This document shows, piece after piece, positions 34,841 to 45,680 of a stretch of DNA of 64,000 bases. The number at the start of each line of letters is the position of its first letter. Within the stretch, counting starts at the first letter, position 1. The notes under the pieces are model-generated. The model saw only the letters and a list, made by a program, of their open reading frames with translations. It was not told the origin of the DNA and did not search any database. The stretch is from Chromera velia (lineage: Eukaryota; Sar; Chromeraceae): positions 31,001 to 95,000 of the forward strand of contig JAHBMJ010000310.1 in the NCBI GenBank assembly GCA_018398765.1. The letters run 5' to 3'. The translations under genes were made by a program, and so were the position numbers.

Positions 34841-36929
34841 ATGCCCGACTACGGTGACTATGATGAAGGCAAAAGCAGGAGGCGCCGTCGCCGTCGATCA
34901 AAGAGCGGATACCCGAAACAGCGCACACCCGTCGGCCCAGGGTTGATAGTCAGCTACTGCGCTCTGTTTGGAGGAATCATGACTTTGATTGTCGGAATGG
35001 TGCACCTGTTCGTCAACGTTGAGGCTGAGCTTGAATGGCCAACCGCCGGGAAGAGTTTCGTCTCGGATCACAACAGGGCCACCTACAGACTTTCAGCTTT
35101 CACCCTCGCTCCAGATTTCTTCGGTCGGTTGGCGAGGCTGTGCAGCTTCTTAATGAAGGAGAGAGGGAGGGGGACGGAGTCAGAGAGGTGTTTCTAGGGC
35201 AGGTTGGGGAGATGGGAGGAGGTAAAAACTAATGCAAAATTACAGACGAGATGCGCAGATGAAAACGAGAGGCGGGTTCACAGGAGCCACAGGAGGTGAT
35301 ACAACTGGAGGTGCGCACAAAGGAGGACGCAGAAGAAGAACGAGAGGGGGAAGGCAGAGAGAGGAAGGTGAAGAAATCATGCATGAAAGAACAAGGGGCG
35401 TCGTAGAAGCAAGAAACGATGAAAGAAAGGACATGCAGCGAGGTTGAGGTTTAAGTCAAAAATCAGAGAGAAGAGAACTACAGAGAAAGGCAGGCCGTTA
35501 CACACAGGACTGATCTAGATCTGAAAGCAGACCAGGGTATGTGTTCCACCTTAGCCATACCCAGTGTGCCCTTCAAGTGGAAAATTGTGTCCATTACCTG
35601 CACATACATTCATTGTTCCTTCTCATATATATAAAATTTTTTCTGTTCGGACGGAACCGAAAATGAAGACGCATCGCTTATTTCTTCTTGTATGATGTCA
35701 ACCCTCTGACAACTCCCCTTCTCGTTTCCTGCCTGACTCCATGTGTGTTTGTTTGCAGCCGACCACTGGACGGCGCTTGCTCTAGGGGCCATATCCCTTT
35801 ACCTCCATGCGCCCAAACAGACTCTCCGCATCGTCACCTGCACATATCTGCGTTTTGGGGTCAGTCCGTGAGGTAGTCAGCCAGTCAATCAGTCGGAGAA
35901 TCAAGCAGTCAGTCAGTCAGTCAGCTATAGTGCTTCGCTTTGACAAATCCTCTCCAATCGTCCCGCTCGAAAGAATCCCATCCTGGTTTTCCATCGGATT
36001 TTTTACCTTCCTGTTCTTTTGCGCAGAGGGCAACTTGATGGGAGAACAAGCAGCAGAGGGGAAGGTTGAGTAGAGAGTCTGCTGGGGGGCGTGAATTGAT
36101 TTCTCGGTGCTTTGTGTGGGGCTATAGTCGTGAAGCTCTGGAATCTGTTTGTGATTCTATCTGACAGTGATGAAATCCAGCTTGGTGAAAACACAAAAGA
36201 AGTCACTTGACTTCTCCTTGCGTTGCGTGCAGATTTGGAATCTGTTTGTGGCCCTGTACGGTGACTTTGGGTACGCAGGCGGATTTGGCATTCTGGTGGG
36301 GTCCCTGAAGATCATCATCTGCGTTGCCTGTCTGGTCACAGGGGCACTGCAGAAGAAGCCAATGGACGCAGGACTGTGTCTTCAACTGTTCAAGTCTCCC
36401 TCTCAAAGGGAGAGGGAGGAACGGAGAAGAAAAAGCAGAGATGATGCGTATGAGAAGGTGTGAAGAAGGAAATAACAAAGTGACGTTGACTGATAGATCG
36501 TCTTCTTTTCTTGCTTGAATCAAAATCGTTGTCTTCTTTCTCCCCTCACTGATCCACCTAATCAACACCAGCCGATCGATCGATCGATCGATGGCTCGAC
36601 CGTCGGAAGGACAGCGCAGGGCGGACGGGACAGCAGCTCTGCATCTGGTTCCTTTCTTTCTTCCTTCCTCTCTCGTTTTGCTTTGGAATGGTCCATCTGC
36701 ACGACACACAACATTTTGTCGTTTCGTTCCTCTCTGCCTGAATAGTCTCGGGCAGTCTGCGTCCTTCTCTCTCTCTCTCGCTCGCAACATTGAGTGCGCT
36801 TTCTGACCTGGCTGACAGGACGACGGCCTTCTCTTCTGGGAAATGAATGACAACAAAATGATGATCACCCACACGAAGAACGCGTGCATGCATGTGCCGA
36901 GCGGCTCTGAGGCTCCCAGACAGACATAA
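34841..36929 (+). CDS. Small multi-span membrane protein of unknown function, 239 aa
   Basis: Exons 34841-35123, 35759-35859, 36233-36457 and 36819-36929 join in phase (720 nt). A short N-terminus with a run of seven arginines (residues 13-19) precedes a hydrophobic span (VSYCALFGGIMTLIVGMVHL), a loop, a moderately hydrophobic second region (HWTALALGAISLYLH), then GFGILVGSLKIIICVACLVT. The tail is basic and then polar. If exon 3 is not spliced at AAG|GTGTGA, the frame ends two codons later, giving a 204-aa form. The final exon is therefore the least certain part. No family recognised. Confidence 0.62.
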
Positions 36930-38312
36930 CAGTACGTCGCATGCCAGCAGACAAACAGTTCAAGTCATCTGCCTATATAGTCATCTGCAGATCAGATGAG
37001 AATCCGGGTGGATCTGTTTGGGGTCGGCTGACAGGATCTAGAATTAACAGGACTGACAGGTTGCTTCGGATAACATAAGCAGCCTGAGATGTTGCATACA
37101 CTCCATATTTCGTTTCATCTGCACATTAATTAACACTGCTATATAACCAAGATTTGGTGGGCAAGCTGGGGCTGACGGCTTGCCTATACAGTCTTAATGC
37201 TATACTGGGCTAGATACTGGGCCCGGGTCTGGTATGTATTGGGCACTATTAAGTTCTAAGCTATTAAAGCTAAGTTGTAATTTAATTGTTTATCTAGGGG
37301 TATCACAGCAAAAAAAAAAATAATTTAAGCCAATTATTGCTTCTTTTTTTTTTGTCAACGATGTCAGCATTGTTACTATTTTTGTTAGGTGATAAACAAC
37401 TGTTCTGGAAGTCTTATGTATACCTGTTATTTTGGTGTTACAGAACTGTTACTCAAGTTTTCCATAAAAAAAAAAAAAAAATAATTAAAGCTAATTCTTG
37501 TATGTTAACTTCTTTTTTAAGTTGCTGCCAGTGTGATACGTTTAATTGTTCATGACCGTTTTACTTTTATAAACTTATTATTAAATTTGTAGGGGAACAC
37601 TCTACTAGGGGACACTTAATCTAGGTCTTGATCGAGCTAAAAACCATGCTGCATGCATGGTATATTACAGATGTTTCATGTCCCAAAGCCGTCAAAGTTG
37701 GCAAAAGGCGACTTTAAAGGTTAGTGCCTGCGGCCTGTGCAGCAAGCTGTGCAGTGAGTGCCAGTGCACTACTGCAGCAGTGCGCAGCAGCACTAGTGAG
37801 TATTCCACCCCTCTTCCCTTAGTAGAAATCCTCTGATGCCTAGTCTGATGCAGTCGCATAGTAGCACCTTTTGAGCAATCAGGTGTTGAGTCTGCTGGGT
37901 AGCGCGCTTACTTAGTCCAATGAAACAACGGATTGATGTTTGCAAGCAGCAAGCATCGCATCCATGCAGCCAGATCGATGCACCAGATGCAAGCATGTGT
38001 CACGAACAAAGCCTCAATAATCAAGTTCCCTTTTTCACCTGCGTCCCCATCCCTTTCAGTTTGAAACAAAACAAAAACAGGATGCTGCAGAGGTTACAAA
38101 ACCCCCATTGGATCTTGCGGCAGGAACAAAACGCCGCAATTTATGCGCCCGCTGTGGCCAAACATCGTCGACACCTTCCATGCTGCCCGTATTCCTCTCA
38201 AGCCCTCCCTCCCCCCGTCAGGATGGCTGCGAATCTCCCCTCTGCTCTGCTCTCTGGAAACTTCCATTCCTCCCCTAGATTCTCCACTCTCCCCCCTCTC
38301 TTTTTAATTGCA
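36930..38312. other. AT-rich tail-to-tail spacer
   Basis: AT-rich from about 37080 to 37620 with A- and T-runs and no gene. Near 37195-37230 the phrase TACTGGGC occurs twice, a motif also present in the candidate element at 24426-24670. The right part, next to 38313, is probably the 3' UTR of the minus-strand EF-hand-like gene. Confidence 0.5.
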
Positions 38313-41300
38313 TCACTCAGATCTGAGAGGACTCTCCAGTTCTGGTGTTGGGATTGAGGGGACCTGTTGTCCCGGCTGGCCGGCCTGTCTCTGCCTGTAC
38401 GCGTCTTGCAAGGCCGCGTCCCCCTGCGACCCCGGCGCCATCATCATCGCCCTTGCCACCATCCAATTCTTCACCCCCTCAGGAGCCTCACGCACAGGCA
38501 CCTGCACTGAGGTCCAGGACTTACCTAGGGCCTCATTGCCTTGAGACTGATTCAAAGGGGCCGGCTGAGGTTGGGGGGTGCCTGCAGGGACTGCGTAGCT
38601 CTGCCGTGGCTGTGCTGCAACACTCGGGAGGGGCTGTTGGATTTGGACCTGCATGCCGTGGGCATGGGGGGGGGCTGTGACCATGGGGGGACGGGGATGG
38701 GGGGCGTGCATGAAGACTGTGTGTCGCTGTGGAGGATGCTGTCCGGGTGCCAGGGCAACCCCGGGGGGTGGGGGGGGGTGGCCGATCATGACCATCTGGG
38801 GATGTCCGGGGGGGGCGTAGGGATAGGCAGGGTGTCCAGGTGCATGTGCAAGCATGGGCTGTGGCTGTCCTCCTTCGTCGTCTGAATCTCCTAGGCCGAT
38901 ACCGTCCTTCACGTTCTGCCAGAGAGCGACAGCCCGACCTCCGATGTTCAACCCGTCGTCGTCTTCCTCTTCCCCCCCTGGGTGCATTGGGGGCATTCCG
39001 GGGTAGTGCACGATTTGCGGTCCCGGTCTGACGTGCGCGTGAGGAGGGGGGACGGGGGGGTGACCGGGGGGGAATGCAGGGGAGACGGCCCCGGCAGGCA
39101 CAACCATGGGGGGAGGCAGAGCAGGTGTGGCCGGCATCTGCTCTCTTGGGGGTCCTGTTGTGCTCTTTTCGGACTTGGTCGACTTTCCGAGTTCTGACTT
39201 TGTCAGCTTCCTTCTGTCGATGGACGGGAGGAGAAAACGCATCAGATAGGTTGTGCCTGCAGAGGAGAGGAAAAAAAAAAAGTCGACATGATAAGGAAAG
39301 ACCACAAGGAAAGGAGCAGGCGTCTGGAAAGACAGTGTTTCGCGAGAGATTTGAGTGGAGAGAAAAGAAGAAGAAGAAGAAGAAGAGGAACCTGAAGGTC
39401 ACCTCTCAAAGATCGCAAAAGACTAGGGTCAGTTGCAACTAGTAATTAAAAAAACCGGCACAATTCAAGAGAAAGAATATGTTGTAGTACGCTCACCTTG
39501 GATCTCCTGGTCCGCTACGCTCTCATAGAACTGCACACAGAGACCCAGAGGAAGGCGGAATGAAGGGACCGCCGAGAGACACAGGAGGGAGGGAACATCC
39601 AAGAGAGGGCCCGGCAAGGAGGGATGCTCTAGAGATCGATTGAGGTACCACCGAATGGGAGAAGAAGAAAGAAGGGGGATGGAAAGGAAAGAAGAGCCGC
39701 AAGTAAAAGAAGATCTTGGTCACTTCGCTTATGAGAGATTTTTGTGAAAAGCACGGAAAGGCAGAGAGAGATGACTGTTGGAAGAAACAAAAAAAAGGAC
39801 CAACCAAGTAATCAAGACACGAATGCATGAAGGGAAGAAACCCCATGGGCGATCCCGTCAAGTCAAAGTAGGAACCGGGAGAACGAAGAAAAGGGATTTG
39901 AAAAGGGGATTCCAATAAGCTCTGCTGGGGAACCGCTGTATTTTGCTTCCTTGAAATTGCGCTTAGGGAAAATAGGTCCCGATTTTTCAGGACACCAGAT
40001 TCTAGTAAAATAATTCAACCGAAAGGGACCCGAAAGAATGGTATGTGGGGCTTTCAATGTACATGAAGGCTCTGAGGAGAGACACAAGATGACAGACAGC
40101 TCCAATGAGGAACCGTGCAGCGGGGCAGTCAGTCAAAAGACACAAGCAACGAACTTGCCCGTGCACATGCTGACTCACTCACTCACTGACTCACCTGCAG
40201 AATATCGTACGCCTTTTCCCGATGGGCTTCTAGAATTGCAGACGCCTGGTCCCAGAGTTCCTGCTGGGGCCTCGGATGTCTTCTCTGCAGCTCTGCAACG
40301 ACCAACTCAATGTCCTCGAGCATAGACGCAAGATCACGATGGTCGAGATAACCTGAATGGAAGAAGGGAAGAATGAATTGATGAATGAATCAAAGGAAGA
40401 ATGAGTAAAAGAGACGAAAAAAAAAACAGAGGACCAACGAGGCAAGGGGGGCAGAAAATGAAGAGCCGTGGTTCTACAGGTGGATAATGCTTGTGGTCAC
40501 ACGCCCACAGACAGACGGAGGCAGAGAGACTAATGCAGGGCCAGAAAAAAAGGCACGCCACAAACCATGGGCAGACCGGCAAGAGGATAGGTGCACGAAA
40601 TAAAAAGGGAGGGGGGAGCACGAAAGAAAGAACCAAAGGTAGCAAGAAAGGAAGGACGACAGACTATATGTTTCTTCTTCTCCCTCCTTTTCTTCATGAA
40701 CACAACAGACAAAAAGAAAGAAAGAACAAAGGACGACAGACAGGAAAGACAGACAGCCAGGCAGACAGAAAACAAGCAAGGAAGAAAGAACGAAAGAAAT
40801 AGAGGAAGGAAGAGGGAAAGAAGGAGATAAGGACGCGTAAGAGACAGGAAAACTAGCAAACAAAAACTCCGTATCCAATCCAACAGATAGATTGATTACC
40901 TTTCGGTCCTGAGTCGTAAACTTTGAAGATCAGAGAGATGCGCAGGCAGCCGCACGCCGTCATCGGATTATTCGGAGTGTTTTTATGTGTCAGAGCCGAC
41001 ATGATCACAAACCGGTCTGCTTGCACACACATGCATATGCTTTTATTTTCACACAGAAAAGGAATTGTGTATGAAAATAAACGCATGCGCCGACATGATC
41101 ACAAACCGGTCTGCACACGCACACACATGCAAATGCATATGCAGATGCACACATGGAACCGAGGGGGGACGTTAGGGAACGAAACAGAGGAGAAGGACAG
41201 GAGGAGGATAGAGAGGAAGGAACAAGAGAAGGAATCGTCCTCGTCTTGTTGGGTAGATGCGAGCGAGAGGAAAAGGACAAAATAATGAAAAGAGCCAGAC

Positions 41301-42129
41301 GCAGACAAAAAGCCGCAAAAATACAAGGCACGAGACAAAGAGAAAAAAACAGTCACGCTGATGCATCCTCGCCGGGTCTCCCTCCTCTTCGAAACTGTTC
41401 TTTTCGACTCCCGTTAGCAACCTTCTTTCTGGGTGAAGCTGCGCAGCTTCGCTTGCTCGCTGTTTCCAGTCACTACCTCTCAGAAGCTAAGCAGACTGCT
41501 AGACTGACTGACTGAAGTCGATCGTCGCGTTTGTACATGACACGACTTCAAAAAAGCGCTGCAGTCGTCTCTCATCCTGAAAATACCGTTGTTTCATTGC
41601 GGGGGACGGCGTGTAAACCTCTGCATCAACACAGACAAAGCCACAAAACCACACAGGAGTGAGAGTCAAAGGCCTGCCGCACCAAGGCAGAGAGCATCAA
41701 GAGGGGCATCACAGACAGTACTTAGGTAGACATAGAAGTGAATGGGGTTTCGTCTCAGACGAGCAGAGAAACGGCAGCCTTCAGTGCATGGCATCATAAA
41801 CCCATCACTATTATCCATTAGAATGCGCAACATCAACTCGTAGAGTCACGCGACTGACCAAGGAACTTTCTGAATTTCTGGATGTCCATTTCTTGGTCAT
41901 GGTGGGGGATGAACTTGGAGTAGACGGGCGCGAGGGAGTCCTTAATGACCGAAGAGGTTACTTTAGTCTCTCTGGCTAGCTGGCTGATCTGTTCTTCGCT
42001 CAACAGGACACATACGCGGTTATTGGTGAGGACAAAACGCTCCTTGCATTGCTCCTTGTTCCATTCATGCAAGTCTGGGAGCTCATATCCATACTCGATG
42101 CCCCCTTCCTGGCTCGCCTGATTCCCCAT
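38313..42129 (-). CDS. EF-hand-like, N-myristoylation-signal protein with proline-rich C-terminus, 543 aa
   Basis: Six exons join in phase: 42129-41859, 41620-41513, 41016-40900, 40352-40195, 39530-39497 and 39256-38313 (1,632 nt). The start MGNQASQEG fits an N-myristoylation signal. The N-terminal ~240 residues resemble the calcineurin-B-like layout: a helical start (LSEEQISQLARETKV), then MSALTHKN...LRISLIFKVYDSGPKGYLDHRDLAS, where DSGPKGYLDHRD fits a degenerate EF-hand loop (D1, G6, L8, D12). The family assignment is inference. The last exon encodes a Pro/His/Gly/Gln-rich tail (VPPPHAHVRPGPQ, IGHPPPPPGVALAPG) with an acidic island (GGEEEDDDGLNIGG) and is probably disordered. It is head-to-head with UTP4. 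Confidence 0.75.
40995..41114. repeat. Duplicated 3' splice site and exon start (EF-hand-like gene)
   Basis: The 26 bases GCCGACATGATCACAAACCG plus GTCTGC occur at 40995-41020 and again at 41089-41114, 94 bp apart. The left copy is the true start of exon 3 with its CAG acceptor on the minus strand. The right copy lies in intron 2 and carries the same acceptor and exon start but then diverges. Confidence 0.9.
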
Positions 42130-43039
42130 TTTCTTCCCTCTAAGTTCTTTCCCTTCCGCAAGCGCAGGACACTCTCTTCGCACAACACAGTTAAAGAGAG
42201 TGGAACATAAGAATGCCGTTCCCACTCACGAGAGATGGACAAGAAAACACGAGACAGCAAAGCTTTGTAGAAGTGCTGCTTCGATTCGGCTCGCTCAATC
42301 AGGCAAACTGTAACAGGACCTCGGTCCGGCTTCCCGAAGATGCAATGATGATCGAATACGACTCTGCTACCTCTTGAAGTGTGACGAGTACACCGAAAAC
42401 GAATTCCTACAGATGTTGTTGAGAGTCTCAGACGTTCTCAGATGTTCTCAGACTGTCTGACCTGGAATCCTTCTGATCGGATTGCACGTACATATGGGTG
42501 ATTTTTGCGGATCGACTGCATATGCATGGCCTGAAGTGCGGCGGCGCGAATTCTTATATAGTGGAAGCGCCAGCGGCCGCGGCGCCGCGCGGCCCGGAGA
42601 GGCAGGCCGGGGGCGGCGCCGCACTCAGCTCTTCATGCAGCTGTATAGCTCGACGCTAAGCTCGTTGGACCATCCATGACCATCCCTCTGATCGGGAACT
42701 TGGGATAGTGTGGCTAGTGTGGATAGAAAGCCTGCATGGTGGTACGATGTTGTACGCTCTACTGCTGCCGCAGAGGAGTGAGCCAAGTACAGGAGCACTA
42801 TTGCACGCCCGTCGATACACCGTTTGCACAATTGTAAACCTCGACGAAGACATCCCACTACTTGACGTCTCCGTCAGCAGATCCTGCTCGTGCGTGGCTC
42901 TGAAATTTAAAGACGCCCGTCAGTCTGGTCCTCTGCCGTCTCTCCTCAAGGGAATCGCGTAAGCGTGCTCTCTGGTGTCCGTTTCCATTTTTGTGCTCGC
43001 TGCCTTCTGTGTTTTTTTTGTCTTTAACGCGACAACCTG
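42130..43039. promoter_or_regulatory. Divergent 5'-5' intergenic region
   Basis: Separates the EF-hand-like gene and UTP4. It contains GATCGAA at 42350, a GC-rich block (GCGGCCGCGGCGCCGCGCGG) near 42572, TTCTTATATAGTGG at 42550, and repeated CTCAGA...TCTCAGAC segments at 42420-42460. It is a likely bidirectional promoter. Confidence 0.5.
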
Positions 43040-44518
43040 ATGCACGCATTCCGTTGTCGGTTTCACGAGTGGTCCCCTGAGGCGATCGAGTGCCTTGCCT
43101 ATAGTCCGGACCGGAAATGGCTGGCTCTTGCGAGAGGCAATGGGGATATTGAGATCTACTCTGGCAGCAAGGGACATCATTTCCAGGTCTGTCTGTTCAT
43201 CTGCAGAGTCGAGTGCTTACCTGATCCGTTTTCGCTGTTTCGCTTGTCGCCTGTGCCTGTTCTGATTTTTTCACCCCTTGTGTACTTTCACCTTGAAGTC
43301 CATTGGACACCCTATTGAGTCTGCATTTCATCTTCTTTTGCCTGGAGGTTTGGATGTGATGGCATCGGCCATGAAATTTGATTCGCTTGTTGAACTAATG
43401 TGCACGTGCCCTTTGTGCATGTGAAAACACCATGCACGCAGACAATCAGGGCCCATTCAGAGAGCACACGGAGAAGCCTTCTCTGGGCAGAGGATCCTCT
43501 TCGGAAGGGCAAAGACCCCAATTTCTCTCTGGAGGGATACGCACTCTTCTCCATCAGTCAGTGCAGTCTCCGTCTCCTCAACTTCCCTTCCCGTCTCCTT
43601 CCTCGCCTTTTTATCCCTTACAAATCTGCCAGACTGTGCATGTGGCACAAATGCGGTAGAACAAGGGCCTCCCTCCCTCCCTCCCCCATTTCAGGTTTGG
43701 ATGGAGAGGTTGCCCATTGGGACCTCAGGGCGCTTTCGAAAAAGGTTCGTGAGCAGGGCCGAGGCAGCCAGAGGGTATCGTCCAGTCTTTCTGTTCTCCC
43801 CAGCCAGAGGGTATCGTCCAGTCTTTCTGTTCTCCCTTTTTAGACACATTTCTTCTTTGATCTCTGAAGAAGACAGGACAGTTCTTCCTCCGATTCCGAG
43901 CAGCCACTGTCTCTTTGTGATGGCTTGCAAGGCGCCTCATTTGTCTTTGCCTCTCTACCCCTGTTTACAGGGCCTCTACAAGTGTCCGGGAGGAACTGTG
44001 TACTCAGGAGTTATCAGTCCCTCTGGCAAGTCTCTTGCGCTGGCTTGTGAGGACGGCACTGTCCGTTACTTGAAAAGGACGGGGGGGGACGGAGACGACG
44101 GTGAGGGAGACTCGGACTTGGTGTTGGACCCCACCAGGGGGGGGAATGCCAGAAAACATACCTGTTAGTCTGTCTGTCTACTTTTGTGTCCTTTTCTGTT
44201 TCTCTTATTGTGCCAACTCGTCCACTGAGTCTCCATGTTTGGCGCGTGGGTGTATTTACTGTGTGTCTTCTTGCCCTTCATTTCATTTCCTTCGACTTTC
44301 TCTGCGCCCCTTTTTCCTCTTGCTGTTTCCAGACGCGCCCTTTTTCTCCAGGAAAGACCCTTTTAGAACCGGCTTTTGCTTCGCTGGGCTTTGCATCCTC
44401 TCTCCCTTTAGTTCCCCCTCCTTGCTCGTTCTCGTTTCGTCGCAGTCTTCTCTTTGCCGCGTCTCATCGATGCCATTCCTCTCTCATTCTCTCTCTCTCT
44501 CTGTGTGCGCGCGTGCGC

Positions 44519-44549
<31 letters not shown>

Positions 44550-45640
44550 TGTGTTCGCCTCAGCCCGGTTGGTAAGCCTCTGCTTTCACGGAGAGGCAAC
44601 CATCGTGGCCGGGTCTACTCAGGGTCGTCTGGTAAGATTGACTGAAGGGAAGAGCGGGCAGACGACACAACAGATCTTCGGACACGGGCCTCAGAGACAG
44701 CAACAGGAAGGTTGGTTCGTTCGTTGGATGTGCTTCCTTCCGTTTTGGTGGGCGGGGCGACCTTTTCGTCTGAGCTTTTTTGCCGCCTTTTCTTTATAGC
44801 AGGATTTCTGCGCGTTGTCCGATTCTCAGTCGCTCGCATTGACTCCTCTGTCCTGTTCTAGATGACCCTGTGCTTCTTTCTGCATGGTCTGGCCACTTTG
44901 GCATTCGCAGAACAGTTTTTGAGTGTGGAAGACAGTTTCGATGAGCCCATTCTTTTTCTTTTTGCTTGCCGCTTGTCCTCACTGGATGTCTGATTGACTA
45001 ACTGACTAGTACCCCCCGGAGCAGGACCGAGGGGGCCTGGCGATCGAGAGGCAGAAGAAGGAGAAGGCGACTTGGTCATCTGGGCGGTGTGCAGTCTTTC
45101 GTCAGTTTCGAGACGAAGGAAGTCTTTTCTCCTCTCTGTCTGCATGCCCTTTGTTGACGTGGAGGGCCTTTTGAAAACTCATCAATCTCTCTCTCTCATT
45201 GTTGCATTTCACTCTCGCTTTCGATCTTCCCCCCCGCTCACCCGCCGCTTCTTTTCTCTTTTGCTTTTTTGTGTGTGTGGATGCGTATCCTCGTGCGTTT
45301 TTTTTCGATTCTTTCGCCCTCTGTGCCCCGACATTGCTCAGTCTGAGTGGGGATATCTGTGAGAATCAAGTAGGAGGGACATTTTTCTGGTTCTCTCTGC
45401 TCCCTTTGAGCTGTTGGACCTTCTCTGAAGTTTTGGAAGCATCTATGAGGTGTTCTCTCTTCGCTGCTCTCTCTCTCTCGTTCTCTGTCTGTCTGTCTGT
45501 CTGTCTGTCTGTGCAGACCGCTTGACTGGGTGGCCTCTGGCGACTCCAGTGGGACGATTTCGATTTGGGATCTGCGGACCAACACTCTCCTCCAGAACTT
45601 TCCTCAGGCAGGTCTTGTTTCCCCCTCGTTTCTGTCTCTT

Positions 45641-45680
<40 letters not shown>

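Noticed and set aside
38533-39402. 289-codon minus-strand Arg/Pro/Thr-rich frame
   Set aside because: Shifted-frame shadow of the proline-rich last exon of the EF-hand-like gene.
44862-44936. Extra UTP4 exon (DDPVLLSAWSGHFG)
   Set aside because: It has a CTAG acceptor and could be phased, but it is not needed for the family alignment and lacks a convincing donor. Left as a possibility for cDNA to decide.
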